Source: Dyadobacter sp. CY343
GTDB lineage: Bacteria; Bacteroidota; Bacteroidia; Cytophagales; Spirosomataceae
Assembly: GCF_021390335.1 (NCBI RefSeq)
Contig: NZ_JAJUXK010000004.1
Coordinates: 186,001-250,000, forward strand
DNA: 64,000 bases
Reading direction: 5' to 3'
Each line of letters starts with the position of its first letter. Position 1 is the stretch's first letter. The position numbers and the translations under genes are program-made. The notes under the pieces are model-generated. The model saw only the letters and a list, made by a program, of their open reading frames with translations, did not search any database and was not told where the DNA came from. Positions 9,719 through 18,585 of this stretch are shown in pieces.

Positions 9719-9733
9719 ATTTTGAGAACCAAC

Positions 9734-10993
9734 TTAATGGTTTGAACTGACTTTTTCAAGATTGAACAGATCGTTCAATACATCTATAAGCGTTTCTGCT
9801 TCTCCTCGTTTACAGGCGGCTTTCAATTGCAGCACAGGAAGTTTGAGGATTTTCTGCATCATGCTCGTCGTAATGCGTTCCACTTTTTCAAGCTCTGAAT
9901 CGCTCAGGCTTTTTGTAAAACGGGTAAGCTCTTCTTTTCTGATCTGTTCCAGCGCGCCTTTCAGCTTTTGAATAGTCGGAGAAACGACCATTTCCCTCGA
10001 CCAGTCATTAAATTCTAAAACGGCTTCGTCGATGATCTCTCTCACATGCGGCACGGCTGCCAAACGGCGGTGCAATGCTGCGTCTGCTTTGGAGCGGATC
10101 GAATCAATGGTATAAAGCATTACGCCAGGAATTTCTTCCACTTCAGGTGAAACACTTCTTGGTACTGAAAGATCAATGAAATATTTAAAAGACATACCAC
10201 GCAGGCGGACCATCATTTCTTTTGTAAAGAAAGGTTCGTTGCGGGCAATAGAAGATACGATAATGTCTGCTCTGGAAACTTCCGTTTCGATATCTGCAAA
10301 ATCAGCTACCCTGAAACCAAGCGTGGCGGCCAATTCTTCCGATTTGCTTCGCGTTCTGTTCACCAGAGTCACATCTGCATTGGCGTTTTCAGCTAGATTT
10401 TTACATACATCTGCTCCTATTTCACCCAATCCTACAATGAGTATCCTTGGATTTGGCATCAATCCTTCCAGCATTTCGACCGCTGCATAAGATATGGAAG
10501 CAGCGCCGTCGCGGAAGAATGTTTCCTGCGCAACCCGTTTGTTAGCAAAAAAAATCGTGTGCAATAAACGGTGCAAAAACGGCCCGGCCATATTCAGATC
10601 CGCAGACCATTGGTAAGCATGCTTGATCTGGTTCGGGATTTGCATATCACCAACAACCTGCGATTGCAGACCAGTGGCTACCTGAAATAAATGGTGAACT
10701 GCGAGTTCCCCGTCACTAAAACGCTCGAAATATGATTTGAAAAGATCGGTGTCAACAATACCCTTCTCGATGAGAAGTAACTTGATAATATCCTCATTCA
10801 GATCAGATGAGGCAGAATAATATATTTCGGTACGATTACAGGTAGAGACAACGAGGACGTCGGAAACATCGAAGAAATCTTTTAGACGCAGCATAATGCT
10901 CTTTGCCTCCGCCTCATTCAATGCTAACTGTTCCCTTATGGCAAGAGGAGCGTTCCGATGTGATAAACTTATTAATTTGAACTGATTATACAT
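9734..10993 (-). CDS. hemA: Glutamyl-tRNA reductase
   Basis: A 419-residue cytoplasmic enzyme that reduces glutamyl-tRNA(Glu) to glutamate-1-semialdehyde with NADPH, the first step of C5 heme and tetrapyrrole synthesis. The catalytic cysteine is in STCNRTEIYY; the NADPH-binding loop is VGLGEIGADVCKNL; the C-terminal dimerisation helices are present. I start at the ATG at 10991-10993 rather than the GTG one codon earlier. A -7 box at 11014-11021 supports either and gives a leader of only about 14 nt. The gene stands alone, convergent with the ABC exporter gene. Confidence 0.95.
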   Translation of the reverse strand: MYNQFKLISLSHRNAPLAIREQLALNEAEAKSIMLRLKDFFDVSDVLVVSTCNRTEIYYSASSDLNEDIIKLLLIEKGIVDTDLFKSYFERFSDGELAVHHLFQVATGLQSQVVGDMQIPNQIKHAYQWSADLNMAGPFLHRLLHTIFFANKRVAQETFFRDGAASISYAAVEMLEGLMPNPRILIVGLGEIGADVCKNLAENANADVTLVNRTRSKSEELAATLGFRVADFADIETEVSRADIIVSSIARNEPFFTKEMMVRLRGMSFKYFIDLSVPRSVSPEVEEIPGVMLYTIDSIRSKADAALHRRLAAVPHVREIIDEAVLEFNDWSREMVVSPTIQKLKGALEQIRKEELTRFTKSLSDSELEKVERITTSMMQKILKLPVLQLKAACKRGEAETLIDVLNDLFNLEKVSSNH

Positions 10994-11013
10994 CACTTTG
11001 TCTAGTCAATATG

Positions 11014-11021
11014 CAAAAATA
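11014..11021 (-). promoter_or_regulatory. Bacteroidota -7 box for hemA
   Basis: On the minus strand this reads TATTTTTG, an exact TAnnTTTG match. The inferred transcript start near 11007 is about 14 nt from the hemA ATG. A -33 TTG at the normal spacing is not evident. Confidence 0.45.
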
Positions 11022-11263
11022 CGGCACAAACTTTCAATAGAAAAGTTAAAGCAGAGTAAGCGGTTTATTTAGAAAGCATTTAAATAATTATGGTTAATGC
11101 TATGCGAAATAACGACAAACCTTCACCCGAAAATATGATTCAGGTCAGTTTTATAGGTGACGATGCGGGCCAACTTAGACGATCTTAAATCCACTAAGCT
11201 TAATTATTTTGCGTTATTTGTACTACAACATAAAATTCCGGCAGCTCGTGCCACGGCAACTGA

Positions 11264-12547
11264 ATGATCAGTCAAACTCCCAAGCAAAAACCGCGATTTC
11301 GTCTGCATCCGGCAGCTATATTAAACAGCCAGCGCCTGCGCCGCTCGCTGATGGACACCTACGATCAGAAGAGTGCTTATAAGTATCTGATCGGGATTAT
11401 TCTGCTCCTGCTCAGTATCAGTTCTCTTTTTTATACCAATATATTAGTAGAAGAACTGGAACAAAGGGAGGAGCGCGAGGTACAACTTTACGCGGAAGGG
11501 CTGCGGTACGTGGTGAATAGTCCGCTGGATGAAAACTTCAATGTAGTGTATCAGGTAATCCAGGACGCGGTCAACTTTTACCAGATTCCGGCCATTTATG
11601 TGGATGAAAATAACCTGACTTCCCCCGACCGGACTATGAATATCGATTTCCCGGCGACGATCAGTGCACAGGAAAAAGAACGCATGATCCAGGAGAAGCT
11701 CGCGGTTATGAAGCTCGAACACCCGCCTATTCCGGTGGAGCTGGGCAAGGGACGCACAGGATACATTTATTACAGTAACTCGTTTTTGCTCACCCAGTTA
11801 CGCTACTACCCTTTCCTGCAACTTTCGGTGATGCTATTGATCGGCTACCTCGCCTATCTCGCATTCAGTTCGGCCAGGAAGGCGGAGCAAAACCGGGTCT
11901 GGGTGGGTTTGGCGAAGGAAACTGCGCACCAGCTAGGCACACCACTGTCGTCGCTGATGGCGTGGGTGGAATATTTCAGAAGCGATCCTAACATTGATCC
12001 CTCTATTGCCGAGGAGATCGAGAAGGACGTGATCCGCCTTGAAATGATCACTACCCGCTTTTCCAACATCGGCTCTATTCCCACATTGAAAGCCGAGCCA
12101 GTCGCGGAGATCCTGAATAATTTTGTCAGTTATCTTGAAAAAAGGGTTTCGTCCAAAGTGAAGTTTACGGTGTACAATCAGCTCGCCGACGAGCAGACTG
12201 CGCTTTTAAACAAAAACCTGTTTGAATGGGTGATAGAGAATATATGTAAGAATGCGGTAGATGCAATGGGCGGGATCGGCGAAATTAATGTCACACTACA
12301 GGCGCCGCCGAACAACAATGAGATGTGGATCGATATTGCCGATACCGGCAAAGGAATGACGAAAGCCAATATGAACAAGATCTTCAATCCCGGATTCAGT
12401 ACTAAAAAGAGGGGCTGGGGACTAGGGCTTACATTGGCGAAAAGGATCATCGAAAATTACCACTCGGGCAAGCTTTTCGTGAAAAACTCGGAGATAGGCA
12501 AAGGAACCACTTTCCGTATCATATTAAACGCCAGCATCGTAGAGTGA
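11264..12547 (+). CDS. Sensor histidine kinase
   Basis: A membrane kinase of up to 427 residues. Two transmembrane helices (about residues 43-62 and 182-202) flank an extracytoplasmic sensing region of about 120 residues. The cytoplasmic part has the phospho-acceptor helix LAKETAHQLGTPLSSLMAWV (His in HQLGTP), the N-box ENICKNAVDAMGG, DTGKGM and GWGLGLTLAKRI. No response regulator lies next to it, so its partner is unlinked. The ATG at 11264 gives a basic N-terminus; the ATG at 11351 (MDTYDQKSAYKYLIG) starts closer to the first helix and is a real alternative. Confidence 0.85.
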   Translation: MISQTPKQKPRFRLHPAAILNSQRLRRSLMDTYDQKSAYKYLIGIILLLLSISSLFYTNILVEELEQREEREVQLYAEGLRYVVNSPLDENFNVVYQVIQDAVNFYQIPAIYVDENNLTSPDRTMNIDFPATISAQEKERMIQEKLAVMKLEHPPIPVELGKGRTGYIYYSNSFLLTQLRYYPFLQLSVMLLIGYLAYLAFSSARKAEQNRVWVGLAKETAHQLGTPLSSLMAWVEYFRSDPNIDPSIAEEIEKDVIRLEMITTRFSNIGSIPTLKAEPVAEILNNFVSYLEKRVSSKVKFTVYNQLADEQTALLNKNLFEWVIENICKNAVDAMGGIGEINVTLQAPPNNNEMWIDIADTGKGMTKANMNKIFNPGFSTKKRGWGLGLTLAKRIIENYHSGKLFVKNSEIGKGTTFRIILNASIVE

Positions 12548-12562
12548 TGCCGGCGTTTTGTA
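12527..12562 (+). terminator. Terminator hairpin that contains the stop codon of the kinase gene
   Basis: aacgcc-a-gcatc (12527-12538) pairs with gatgc-c-ggcgtt (12546-12557), with one A-C mismatch and a 7-nt loop. The TGA stop at 12545-12547 lies at the loop-stem border. A short T-rich stretch follows. The lipoprotein gene on the other strand ends 23 nt further on. Confidence 0.55.
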
Positions 12563-12579
12563 TTGGTTTTCGAATGGAT

Positions 12580-13134
12580 TTATCTGTAAACCGGAACTGT
12601 AACTTCGTCGGTAGGCGGGTTAAGCTGGTTACTGATGTGGAATGCGCGGTCGATAATGCGCACTTTGAATTTCACTTTCGTTAAAACTGCATTATCGAGG
12701 TAACGGAAAGGAATTTTCAGATCTAGCTTACCTTTGATCGGCCCCGCTTTTCCGTCTGGTTTAAGCATAGGAAAGAATTTAAAACTATCTCCCTCCATCA
12801 CCGTCTCCGACCAGCTGCTATCCTTATTCATGATCATAGTCACCAATTCGTAATTGGCAGGCATCCCCCAGCCTGGCACATTCTTGTATGCAGAAGTAAA
12901 CTCAGGTTTCTGAACATCTTCCGAAGACGCGCCCAGATCTCCGTCGCCATCTTCAAAATCGACTGTGATCGTCACCACTTCTGTCCGTTGCAGCTTACCT
13001 GAAATCGTGTCAGATTCGGTATATTGATCTATTCCGTTATAGTAAATTCTTGGCGTTTCGTCGAAATTGGGGATATCGACACATCCTGCCATTGAAACCG
13101 CAAATAAGAGGAAGAGGGAAACTTTCAGCTTCAT
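12580..13134 (-). CDS. Hypothetical lipoprotein
   Basis: A 184-residue protein with a lipoprotein signal: MKLKVSLFLLFAVSMAGC, with the lipobox MAGC at residues 15-18. The mature part is acidic and beta-rich, with a Ca-binding-like DFEDGDGDLG stretch near residue 60. That motif is common in Bacteroidota surface lipoproteins carrying Ig-like or T1SS-type repeats, but no named domain can be assigned. It diverges from the LuxE/PaaK-type gene, and the two start regions are only about 50 nt apart. Confidence 0.7.
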   Translation of the reverse strand: MKLKVSLFLLFAVSMAGCVDIPNFDETPRIYYNGIDQYTESDTISGKLQRTEVVTITVDFEDGDGDLGASSEDVQKPEFTSAYKNVPGWGMPANYELVTMIMNKDSSWSETVMEGDSFKFFPMLKPDGKAGPIKGKLDLKIPFRYLDNAVLTKVKFKVRIIDRAFHISNQLNPPTDEVTVPVYR

Positions 13135-13148
13135 ATCACTTCAATTTT

Positions 13149-13156
13149 TAACTTTG
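13149..13156 (+). promoter_or_regulatory. Bacteroidota -7 box for the LuxE/PaaK-type gene
   Basis: TAACTTTG, an exact match, 28 nt ahead of the TTG codon at 13184. It rules out starts upstream of about 13163 in that frame. Confidence 0.6.
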
Positions 13157-13183
13157 TATTTATATCCTACGAAAGTAACAGTA

Positions 13184-14239
13184 TTGGAACTTCAAAACAA
13201 TATAGCGGTTACCGAACTTAGACAGCGCCTCAGGGACCAGATTCTGACATTTGAACCCTCTGATTTCGAGAAACTGGCGCTGCAAATCTTCCGCTATCAA
13301 GCCGACCATAATCCCATTTACAAACAGTTTATCGGCCACCTGCAAATCAATCCGGGGACTGTCAAAAAACTGACTGAAATCCCATTTCTGCCTATTCAAT
13401 TTTTCAAAACGCACAGGATCAAAACCGGGGCTGTTTCTAAGGTAGAAACTACTTTTGAAAGCAGCGGGACAACTGGTCAGCAAACGAGCCGCCACGATCT
13501 GTACGATCCTGAGCTTTACGAAACGATCTCAGAACAGATTTTCAGGGGAAAATACGGAGACCTTAATAACTTCCATATTCTCGCCCTCTTGCCATCATAC
13601 CTTGAACGAAACAACTCTTCGCTCGTGTATATGCTGCAACATTTTATTAAGGCCAGCGGCTCCCCTTTTTCAGGATTTTATTTGAATAACACAGCGGAAA
13701 TGCTGAAAAACCTGCGCAGTCTCATCGCAAAGCCCGACGGTAAGCAAGTACTGTTAATGGGCGTTACCTTCGCATTGCTGGACCTTGCTGAAAACGAGGG
13801 TGATCTTCGATTTTTGAAGCAAAAAAACGACCTCATCGTGATGGACACTGGCGGTATGAAAGGGCGCAGGCGCGAAATGCTGCGGGAAGAAGTGCACGAT
13901 ATATTAACGTCGGCTTTCGGTGTGCCGCAAATTCACTCCGAATATGGAATGACGGAGTTACTTTCCCAGGGATATTCCAGCGGCTCAGGACTCTTTACGG
14001 CGGGCCGCACCATGCGGATCTTGTTGCGTGATATTAACGATCCGCTATCGGTTTATGACCATAATATCAGCGTATCGAAAACGGGCGGGATCAATGTGAT
14101 CGACCTGGCGAACCTGGACAGCTGTTCTTTCATCGAAACGCAGGATCTGGGCCGCTTTGGCGAGGCTGAGGGTAGCTTTTATGTGATGGGAAGATTTGAT
14201 AATTCTGATATTCGCGGCTGCAATTTAATGGTCCTGTGA
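13184..14239 (+). CDS. LuxE/PaaK-family acyl-activating (acyl-protein synthetase-like) enzyme
   Basis: About 351 residues of the ANL adenylate-forming superfamily, LuxE branch, which activates an acyl group with ATP. FESSGTTGQQTSRH near residue 90 is the P-loop-like phosphate motif, and HSEYGMTELLSQGY near residue 249 is the adenine/acyl-binding motif with the key Glu. The frame is open back to 13067, but those codons would overlap the divergent lipoprotein gene and lie upstream of the -7 box at 13149. The first usable start is TTG at 13184, giving an ELQNNIAVTELRQ N-terminus. No luxC/D-type reductase or transferase is adjacent. The acyl acceptor is unknown. Confidence 0.75.
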   Translation: MELQNNIAVTELRQRLRDQILTFEPSDFEKLALQIFRYQADHNPIYKQFIGHLQINPGTVKKLTEIPFLPIQFFKTHRIKTGAVSKVETTFESSGTTGQQTSRHDLYDPELYETISEQIFRGKYGDLNNFHILALLPSYLERNNSSLVYMLQHFIKASGSPFSGFYLNNTAEMLKNLRSLIAKPDGKQVLLMGVTFALLDLAENEGDLRFLKQKNDLIVMDTGGMKGRRREMLREEVHDILTSAFGVPQIHSEYGMTELLSQGYSSGSGLFTAGRTMRILLRDINDPLSVYDHNISVSKTGGINVIDLANLDSCSFIETQDLGRFGEAEGSFYVMGRFDNSDIRGCNLMVL

Positions 14240-14474
14240 TGCGTTTTACCTCCATTATTCCGACTGCAATTATTCGTACTGCAACTTTAATGCCATTTTA
14301 ATTAGTCATAGCTGACTGGATCTCAGACTGCTACCTGTCAGTTTTCTTATATAGAATTGTTCTAACAAGTTCGGTTTAGAATATTTCATAATTTAGCTTG
14401 ATTGTTTAAAAATTGCATTAATCGAATGTATTATTACATTTTGGATTGTTAACTAATATTATAATATATACCAA

Positions 14475-15098
14475 ATGAAAAGACGTGATGCCCTTGGCCG
14501 AGTAGCGCTCCTGATGGGTGGAACACTTTCCGCCCCTACGATCCTGGCTTTCCTGGAAAGTTGCAAATCGGCTACCGACACTTCTACCGCTACCGGTTTC
14601 TCCTTTTCCACTGATCGCAAGGCATTGGTCTCAGAAGTTGCAGAAATGATCATTCCTAAAACTGACACACCCGGTGCAAAGGATGCGAAAGTGGGTGAGT
14701 TCATCGAGAAAATGCTGAATGAATGCTATTCAGAAAAAGATCAGGATAGTTTTACCAAAGGACTTGACGCTTTGGAAAAGAAGGATTTTATGAAATCCTC
14801 CGCTGCCGACAGAACTACTATTTTGAAAGAAATGGAAAAATCGGCGAAAGACGAGATTGCAAAAGCCGATACGGAGAAGAAAGCCAGAGCCGAAGAGGAC
14901 AAGAAAAAGTATACCGAAGCCGGTAAGGAATATAGCGATGCAGGTGTACCGTTTTTCAGATTAATGAAGGAACTGACCTTACTAGGCTATTTCACTTCGG
15001 AAGTTGGGGCAACGCAGGCATTGGAATATGTGCCGGTACCTGGCAGATATGACGGTTGCATTGACTATAAACCAGGCCAGAAAGCCTGGGCAATGTAA
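14475..15098 (+). CDS. Gluconate 2-dehydrogenase subunit 3-like protein (Tat-type leader)
   Basis: A 207-residue small subunit for the GMC oxidoreductase that follows 55 nt later. The N-terminus MKRRDALGRVALLMGG is a twin-arginine-type leader followed by a hydrophobic stretch and a Cys at LESC. In the related FAD-glucose dehydrogenases the small (gamma) subunit carries the Tat signal and escorts the catalytic subunit to the periplasm. Residues about 110-155 form a highly charged Lys/Glu/Ala helix. The C-terminal segment (LGYFTSEVGATQALEYVPVP) is the conserved family core, with PGRYDGCIDYKPGQKAWA closing the protein. Confidence 0.85.
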   Translation: MKRRDALGRVALLMGGTLSAPTILAFLESCKSATDTSTATGFSFSTDRKALVSEVAEMIIPKTDTPGAKDAKVGEFIEKMLNECYSEKDQDSFTKGLDALEKKDFMKSSAADRTTILKEMEKSAKDEIAKADTEKKARAEEDKKKYTEAGKEYSDAGVPFFRLMKELTLLGYFTSEVGATQALEYVPVPGRYDGCIDYKPGQKAWAM

Positions 15099-15153
15099 AA
15101 ATTTAGACGAATCGGGGCAGCCGCCTTACTTCATAAAATCGATATTATTCACT

Positions 15154-16872
15154 ATGAATCTGAATTTAAAAGCAACAAAACAAGCCACTTACGACGCCAT
15201 CGTAGTTGGTTCGGGTATCAGCGGTGGCTGGGCAGCTAAGGAGCTGACAGAAAAGGGATTGAAAGTCCTGATGCTGGAAAGAGGCCGTGATATCAAACAC
15301 ATTACCGATTACAAAACTGCTACCCTTGCTCCCTGGGAGCTCGAACACAGAGGCCGGGTTACAACGGTGGCCAAAGAAGAATACTGGGCAGGAATGCGCA
15401 CTGGCTACACGGCCAATGAAGAGCACCGGTATCTTTTCGAGAATGACAAAGAAAATCCTTACGAAGAAACGAGGAAGTTTGACTGGATCCGCGCCTACCA
15501 CGTAGGAGGCCGCTCGCTGTTGTGGGGACGCCAGAGCTACCGCCTCAACCCTGCTGACTTTGAAGCAAATGGAAAGGAAGGCATTGGTGTAGACTGGCCA
15601 GTCCGCTATGCAGAGATTGCGCCCTGGTACGATTACGTCGAAAAATTCGCAGGTATCAGCGGAGCAAAGGACGGACTGGATGTATTGCCCGACGGTAATT
15701 TCCTGCCGCCAATGCAAATGAACTGTGTTGAAAAACATGTGAAAGGGGAGGTTGAGAAAAAATTTGCAGGCCGCCACATTATCATGGGACGCGCCGCGCA
15801 CCTTACCCAGCCGCAGAATTTCCATACCGAACTGGGCCGCGCTGCCTGTCAGTTCAGGAATATGTGTATGAGAGGCTGTCCTTATGGTGCCTATTTCAGC
15901 ACGCAGTCTGCTACACTTCCTGCGGCTCAGAAAACGGGAAACCTGACTATGATTACCGATTCGATCGTGTCGGAAGTTATTTTTGATGATAAACTGAATA
16001 AGGTAACCGGAGTGCGCGTGATTGATCAGAATACACTTGAAAGCAAGGAGTATTTTGCCAAGATCATATTCATGAATGCGTCTGCAATCGCCTCTGCCTC
16101 AATCCTGATGAACTCCAAATCGAAACGTTTCCCGAACGGACTGGGTAACGAAAGTGACCAGCTGGGCCGGAATATCATGGACCATCACCTGGCCGTAGGT
16201 GCACGCGGGGATATGGACGGATTTGAGGACAAATACTACTTCGGTCGCCGTGCAAATGGTATTTATATACCTCGTTACCGCAACTGGGGAACTGATAAAA
16301 GAGATTACGTAAGAGGTTTTGGATATCAGGGCGGAGCCAGCCGCGAAAGCTGGGGACGCGGTGTGAGTACCGACGGTTTTGGAGCTGATTTTAAAAAGCA
16401 GCTTACCGAGCCAGGCGCGTGGAGCATGAACCTTGGCGGATTCGGTGAAATGATTCCGAACGAAAAAAACAGGTTTACACTGCACCCAACCAAGAAAGAC
16501 AAATGGGGGCTTCCTGTTGTCGTTTTTGATGCGGCTTATGGTGATAATGAGAAAAAGATGCGTGTCGATATGATGAATGACGCAGCGGAAATGCTGGAAG
16601 CCGCCGGCCTGAAAAACGTTGTTCCTTACAATGATGAATCAAAACACCCGGGAATCGGTATCCACGAAATGGGTACTGCGAGAATGGGTAACGATCCTAA
16701 AACATCGGTATTGAACAAGCATAACCAGGTTTGGGGCGCTGAGAACGTGTATGTGACCGACGGTGCGTTCATGACCTCTGCTTCCTGCGTGAACCCATCG
16801 CTTACTTACATGGCGATGACGGCCAGAGCTGCCGACCACGCGGTGAAAGAGCTGAAAAAGATGAATGTTTAA
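15154..16872 (+). CDS. GMC-family FAD-dependent dehydrogenase with a C-x5-C-x3-C motif
   Basis: A 572-residue oxidoreductase. The FAD-binding motif VVGSGISGGWAAKELTEKG is near the N-terminus. The C-terminal catalytic region has HEMGTARMG and SCVNPSLTYMAMT, with the conserved His and Asn. Cys232, Cys238 and Cys242 (ACQFRNMCMRGCPYG) have the spacing that binds a 3Fe-4S cluster in FAD-glucose dehydrogenase alpha subunits. The protein has no signal peptide, consistent with piggy-back export by the Tat-leader subunit just upstream. No cytochrome c subunit is adjacent, so the electron acceptor is unknown. Substrate: a sugar or polyol by family. Start ATG at 15154. Confidence 0.9.
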   Translation: MNLNLKATKQATYDAIVVGSGISGGWAAKELTEKGLKVLMLERGRDIKHITDYKTATLAPWELEHRGRVTTVAKEEYWAGMRTGYTANEEHRYLFENDKENPYEETRKFDWIRAYHVGGRSLLWGRQSYRLNPADFEANGKEGIGVDWPVRYAEIAPWYDYVEKFAGISGAKDGLDVLPDGNFLPPMQMNCVEKHVKGEVEKKFAGRHIIMGRAAHLTQPQNFHTELGRAACQFRNMCMRGCPYGAYFSTQSATLPAAQKTGNLTMITDSIVSEVIFDDKLNKVTGVRVIDQNTLESKEYFAKIIFMNASAIASASILMNSKSKRFPNGLGNESDQLGRNIMDHHLAVGARGDMDGFEDKYYFGRRANGIYIPRYRNWGTDKRDYVRGFGYQGGASRESWGRGVSTDGFGADFKKQLTEPGAWSMNLGGFGEMIPNEKNRFTLHPTKKDKWGLPVVVFDAAYGDNEKKMRVDMMNDAAEMLEAAGLKNVVPYNDESKHPGIGIHEMGTARMGNDPKTSVLNKHNQVWGAENVYVTDGAFMTSASCVNPSLTYMAMTARAADHAVKELKKMNV

Positions 16873-16890
16873 GAACTGAGATACGATTTA

Positions 16891-16926
16891 AAAAACCCCG
16901 CCAGGTAAATCCAGCGGGGTTTTTTC
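16891..16926 (+). terminator. Rho-independent terminator after the GMC dehydrogenase
   Basis: aaaaaccccgc (16891-16901) pairs perfectly with gcggggttttt (16914-16924), ending in a T-run. The A-run on the left side makes it active in both directions. Confidence 0.9.
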
Positions 16927-16950
16927 TTTATATTTCAACCCTAAACCCAC

Positions 16951-18147
16951 ATGAATTTGAAAGACTTTACACCAACCCAGATACAACGGGTTTCTTCCGT
17001 CGATGCGTACCGCGGCTTTGTAATGTTTCTGATGATGGCCGAAGTGCTTCGCCTGGAACAGATATCCGAATCTTTTCCGGACAGTGCATTCTGGTCTTTC
17101 CTGGCATTTCACCAAAGCCACGTACCCTGGGTAGGATGTTCACTCCACGATCTGATACAACCTTCATTTTCATTTTTGGTCGGTGTTGCGATGCCCTATT
17201 CCATGGCCAGCCGGGCCAGCCAGAACCAAAGTACCGGGGTAATGTGGTTCCATACCTTGAGGCGTTCTCTGATCCTGATCTTACTCGGTATCTTCCTCCG
17301 CTCGATGCATTCCACGCAGACGAATTTTACGTTTGAAGATACATTAACACAAATTGGATTGGGATATCCCTTTCTGTTTGCACTAGCATTTGTAAATGAA
17401 CGAATTCAATGGAGTGCGCTTGGACTGATCCTGCTCGCCTATTTCCTCGCATTTGCCTTTTACCCTACCCCGGGCCCCTACTTCGACTGGTCACAAACAG
17501 GCACTACCGCCGACTGGGAGCATAATCTGAAAGGTTTTGCAGCACACTGGAACAAGAATACGAATCTGGCGTGGGCGTTTGACAGGTGGTTTTTGAACCT
17601 GTTCCCTCGTAGCAAACCGTTTCTGTTCAATGGCGGCGGGTATGCAACTTTGAGCTTTGTCCCTACCCTAGGCACGATGCTGCTTGGTCTGATTGCTGGA
17701 AAATGGCTCAAATCAGCGCCGAATTATGGCTGGCTGATCAAACGTTGCGCTATTACGACAGCCATTCTATTTATACTCGCTATTGTATTGAATATCAGCG
17801 GCATCAATCCTATTGTAAAGAAAATATGGACGCCGGCATGGACACTATTCAGCGGAGGCTGGTGCTTTGTCTTGCTTGCTGCTTTCTATTATGTAGTGGA
17901 TGTGAAAAACAATAAGCGGTTTTTCCTTTTTCTGATCGTGATAGGGACCAATTCCATCGCCGCCTATATTTTCGCACATACCATCGACAGTTTTATCGAT
18001 CAGTCTTTCCGGATTAATATCAGTCCGAACTATGATTTGATCTTTGGTGAGGGATTGAAATCGCTGGTAAGCGGCGGGGTGATCCTGTTGATTGAATGGT
18101 GGATACTTTACTGGATGTACAAAAAGAAAATTTTCATTAAGATCTGA
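16951..18147 (+). CDS. DUF5009 membrane protein (heparan-alpha-glucosaminide acetyltransferase-like)
   Basis: A 398-residue protein with about ten transmembrane helices. The opening RVSSVDAYRGFVMFLMMAEV is the typical start of DUF5009/NagX/HGSNAT-like acyltransferases, with the conserved DAYRG. Loop residues HVPWVGCSLHDLIQPSFSFL hold the conserved His and Asp. The family moves acetyl or acyl groups across the inner membrane onto sugars; the exact substrate is unknown. It follows the terminator at 16891, with its ATG 25 nt later. Confidence 0.8.
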   Translation: MNLKDFTPTQIQRVSSVDAYRGFVMFLMMAEVLRLEQISESFPDSAFWSFLAFHQSHVPWVGCSLHDLIQPSFSFLVGVAMPYSMASRASQNQSTGVMWFHTLRRSLILILLGIFLRSMHSTQTNFTFEDTLTQIGLGYPFLFALAFVNERIQWSALGLILLAYFLAFAFYPTPGPYFDWSQTGTTADWEHNLKGFAAHWNKNTNLAWAFDRWFLNLFPRSKPFLFNGGGYATLSFVPTLGTMLLGLIAGKWLKSAPNYGWLIKRCAITTAILFILAIVLNISGINPIVKKIWTPAWTLFSGGWCFVLLAAFYYVVDVKNNKRFFLFLIVIGTNSIAAYIFAHTIDSFIDQSFRINISPNYDLIFGEGLKSLVSGGVILLIEWWILYWMYKKKIFIKI

Positions 18148-18185
18148 TTGATCTTACATTTAGAATTCACTTTGAAAATGGCAGG

Positions 18186-18575
18186 ATGTTAAAGCTCAAT
18201 GCGATTCACCATATCGCGATCATTTGTTCGGATTATCAGAAATCCAAAGCGTTTTATACAGAAGTGTTGGGTTTTAATATTGACAGGGAAGTATTGCGTG
18301 CCGAGCGGCAATCATACAAACTGGATCTTTCACTAAATGGTCAGTATTGCATTGAGTTATTTTCTTTCCCGTCGCCGCCTGCAAGAACTTCAAGGCCAGA
18401 AGCGTGCGGGTTGCGGCATATTGCCTTCGAAGTAACAGATATTGAAGAAGCTATTATTGCGTTGAACGCGAAGGAAATCTATCCTGAACCGGTCAGAGTG
18501 GATGAATTTACCGGAAAGCGATTTACATTCTTTGCCGATCCGGACGATCTTCCGATCGAACTTTATGAAGTGTGA
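18186..18575 (+). CDS. yaeR: VOC-family protein, YaeR-like
   Basis: A 129-residue single-domain glyoxalase/bleomycin-resistance fold. HHIAIICSDYQKSKAFYTEV, ELFSFPSPPARTSRPEACGL and RFTFFADPDDLPIELYEV match E. coli YaeR closely as I recall that sequence. The metal ligands are the first His (about residue 8), the Glu of IELF, the His of GLRH and the Glu of IELYE. The substrate of YaeR is unknown; a dioxygenase or lyase role is possible. It starts 38 nt after the DUF5009 gene. Confidence 0.88.
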   Translation: MLKLNAIHHIAIICSDYQKSKAFYTEVLGFNIDREVLRAERQSYKLDLSLNGQYCIELFSFPSPPARTSRPEACGLRHIAFEVTDIEEAIIALNAKEIYPEPVRVDEFTGKRFTFFADPDDLPIELYEV

Positions 18576-18585
18576 ATAGCGTGAA

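Larger units (their letters stand above)
9452..9733. other. Intergenic region with two hairpins and a possible small transcript
   Basis: This 282-nt gap lies between two genes that converge. I see no open frame. It holds a near-consensus -7 box TATCTTTT (9555-9562) with a TTG at 9530-9532, then two terminator-like hairpins at 9640-9667 and 9683-9718. A short untranslated RNA of about 100 nt from near 9570 to 9670 is possible but not shown. Confidence 0.3.

Noticed and set aside
11264-11350. Extra N-terminal 29 residues of the histidine kinase as a signal
   Set aside because: The segment is basic and has no hydrophobic core; it is either a short tail or upstream non-coding, left as an alternative start.
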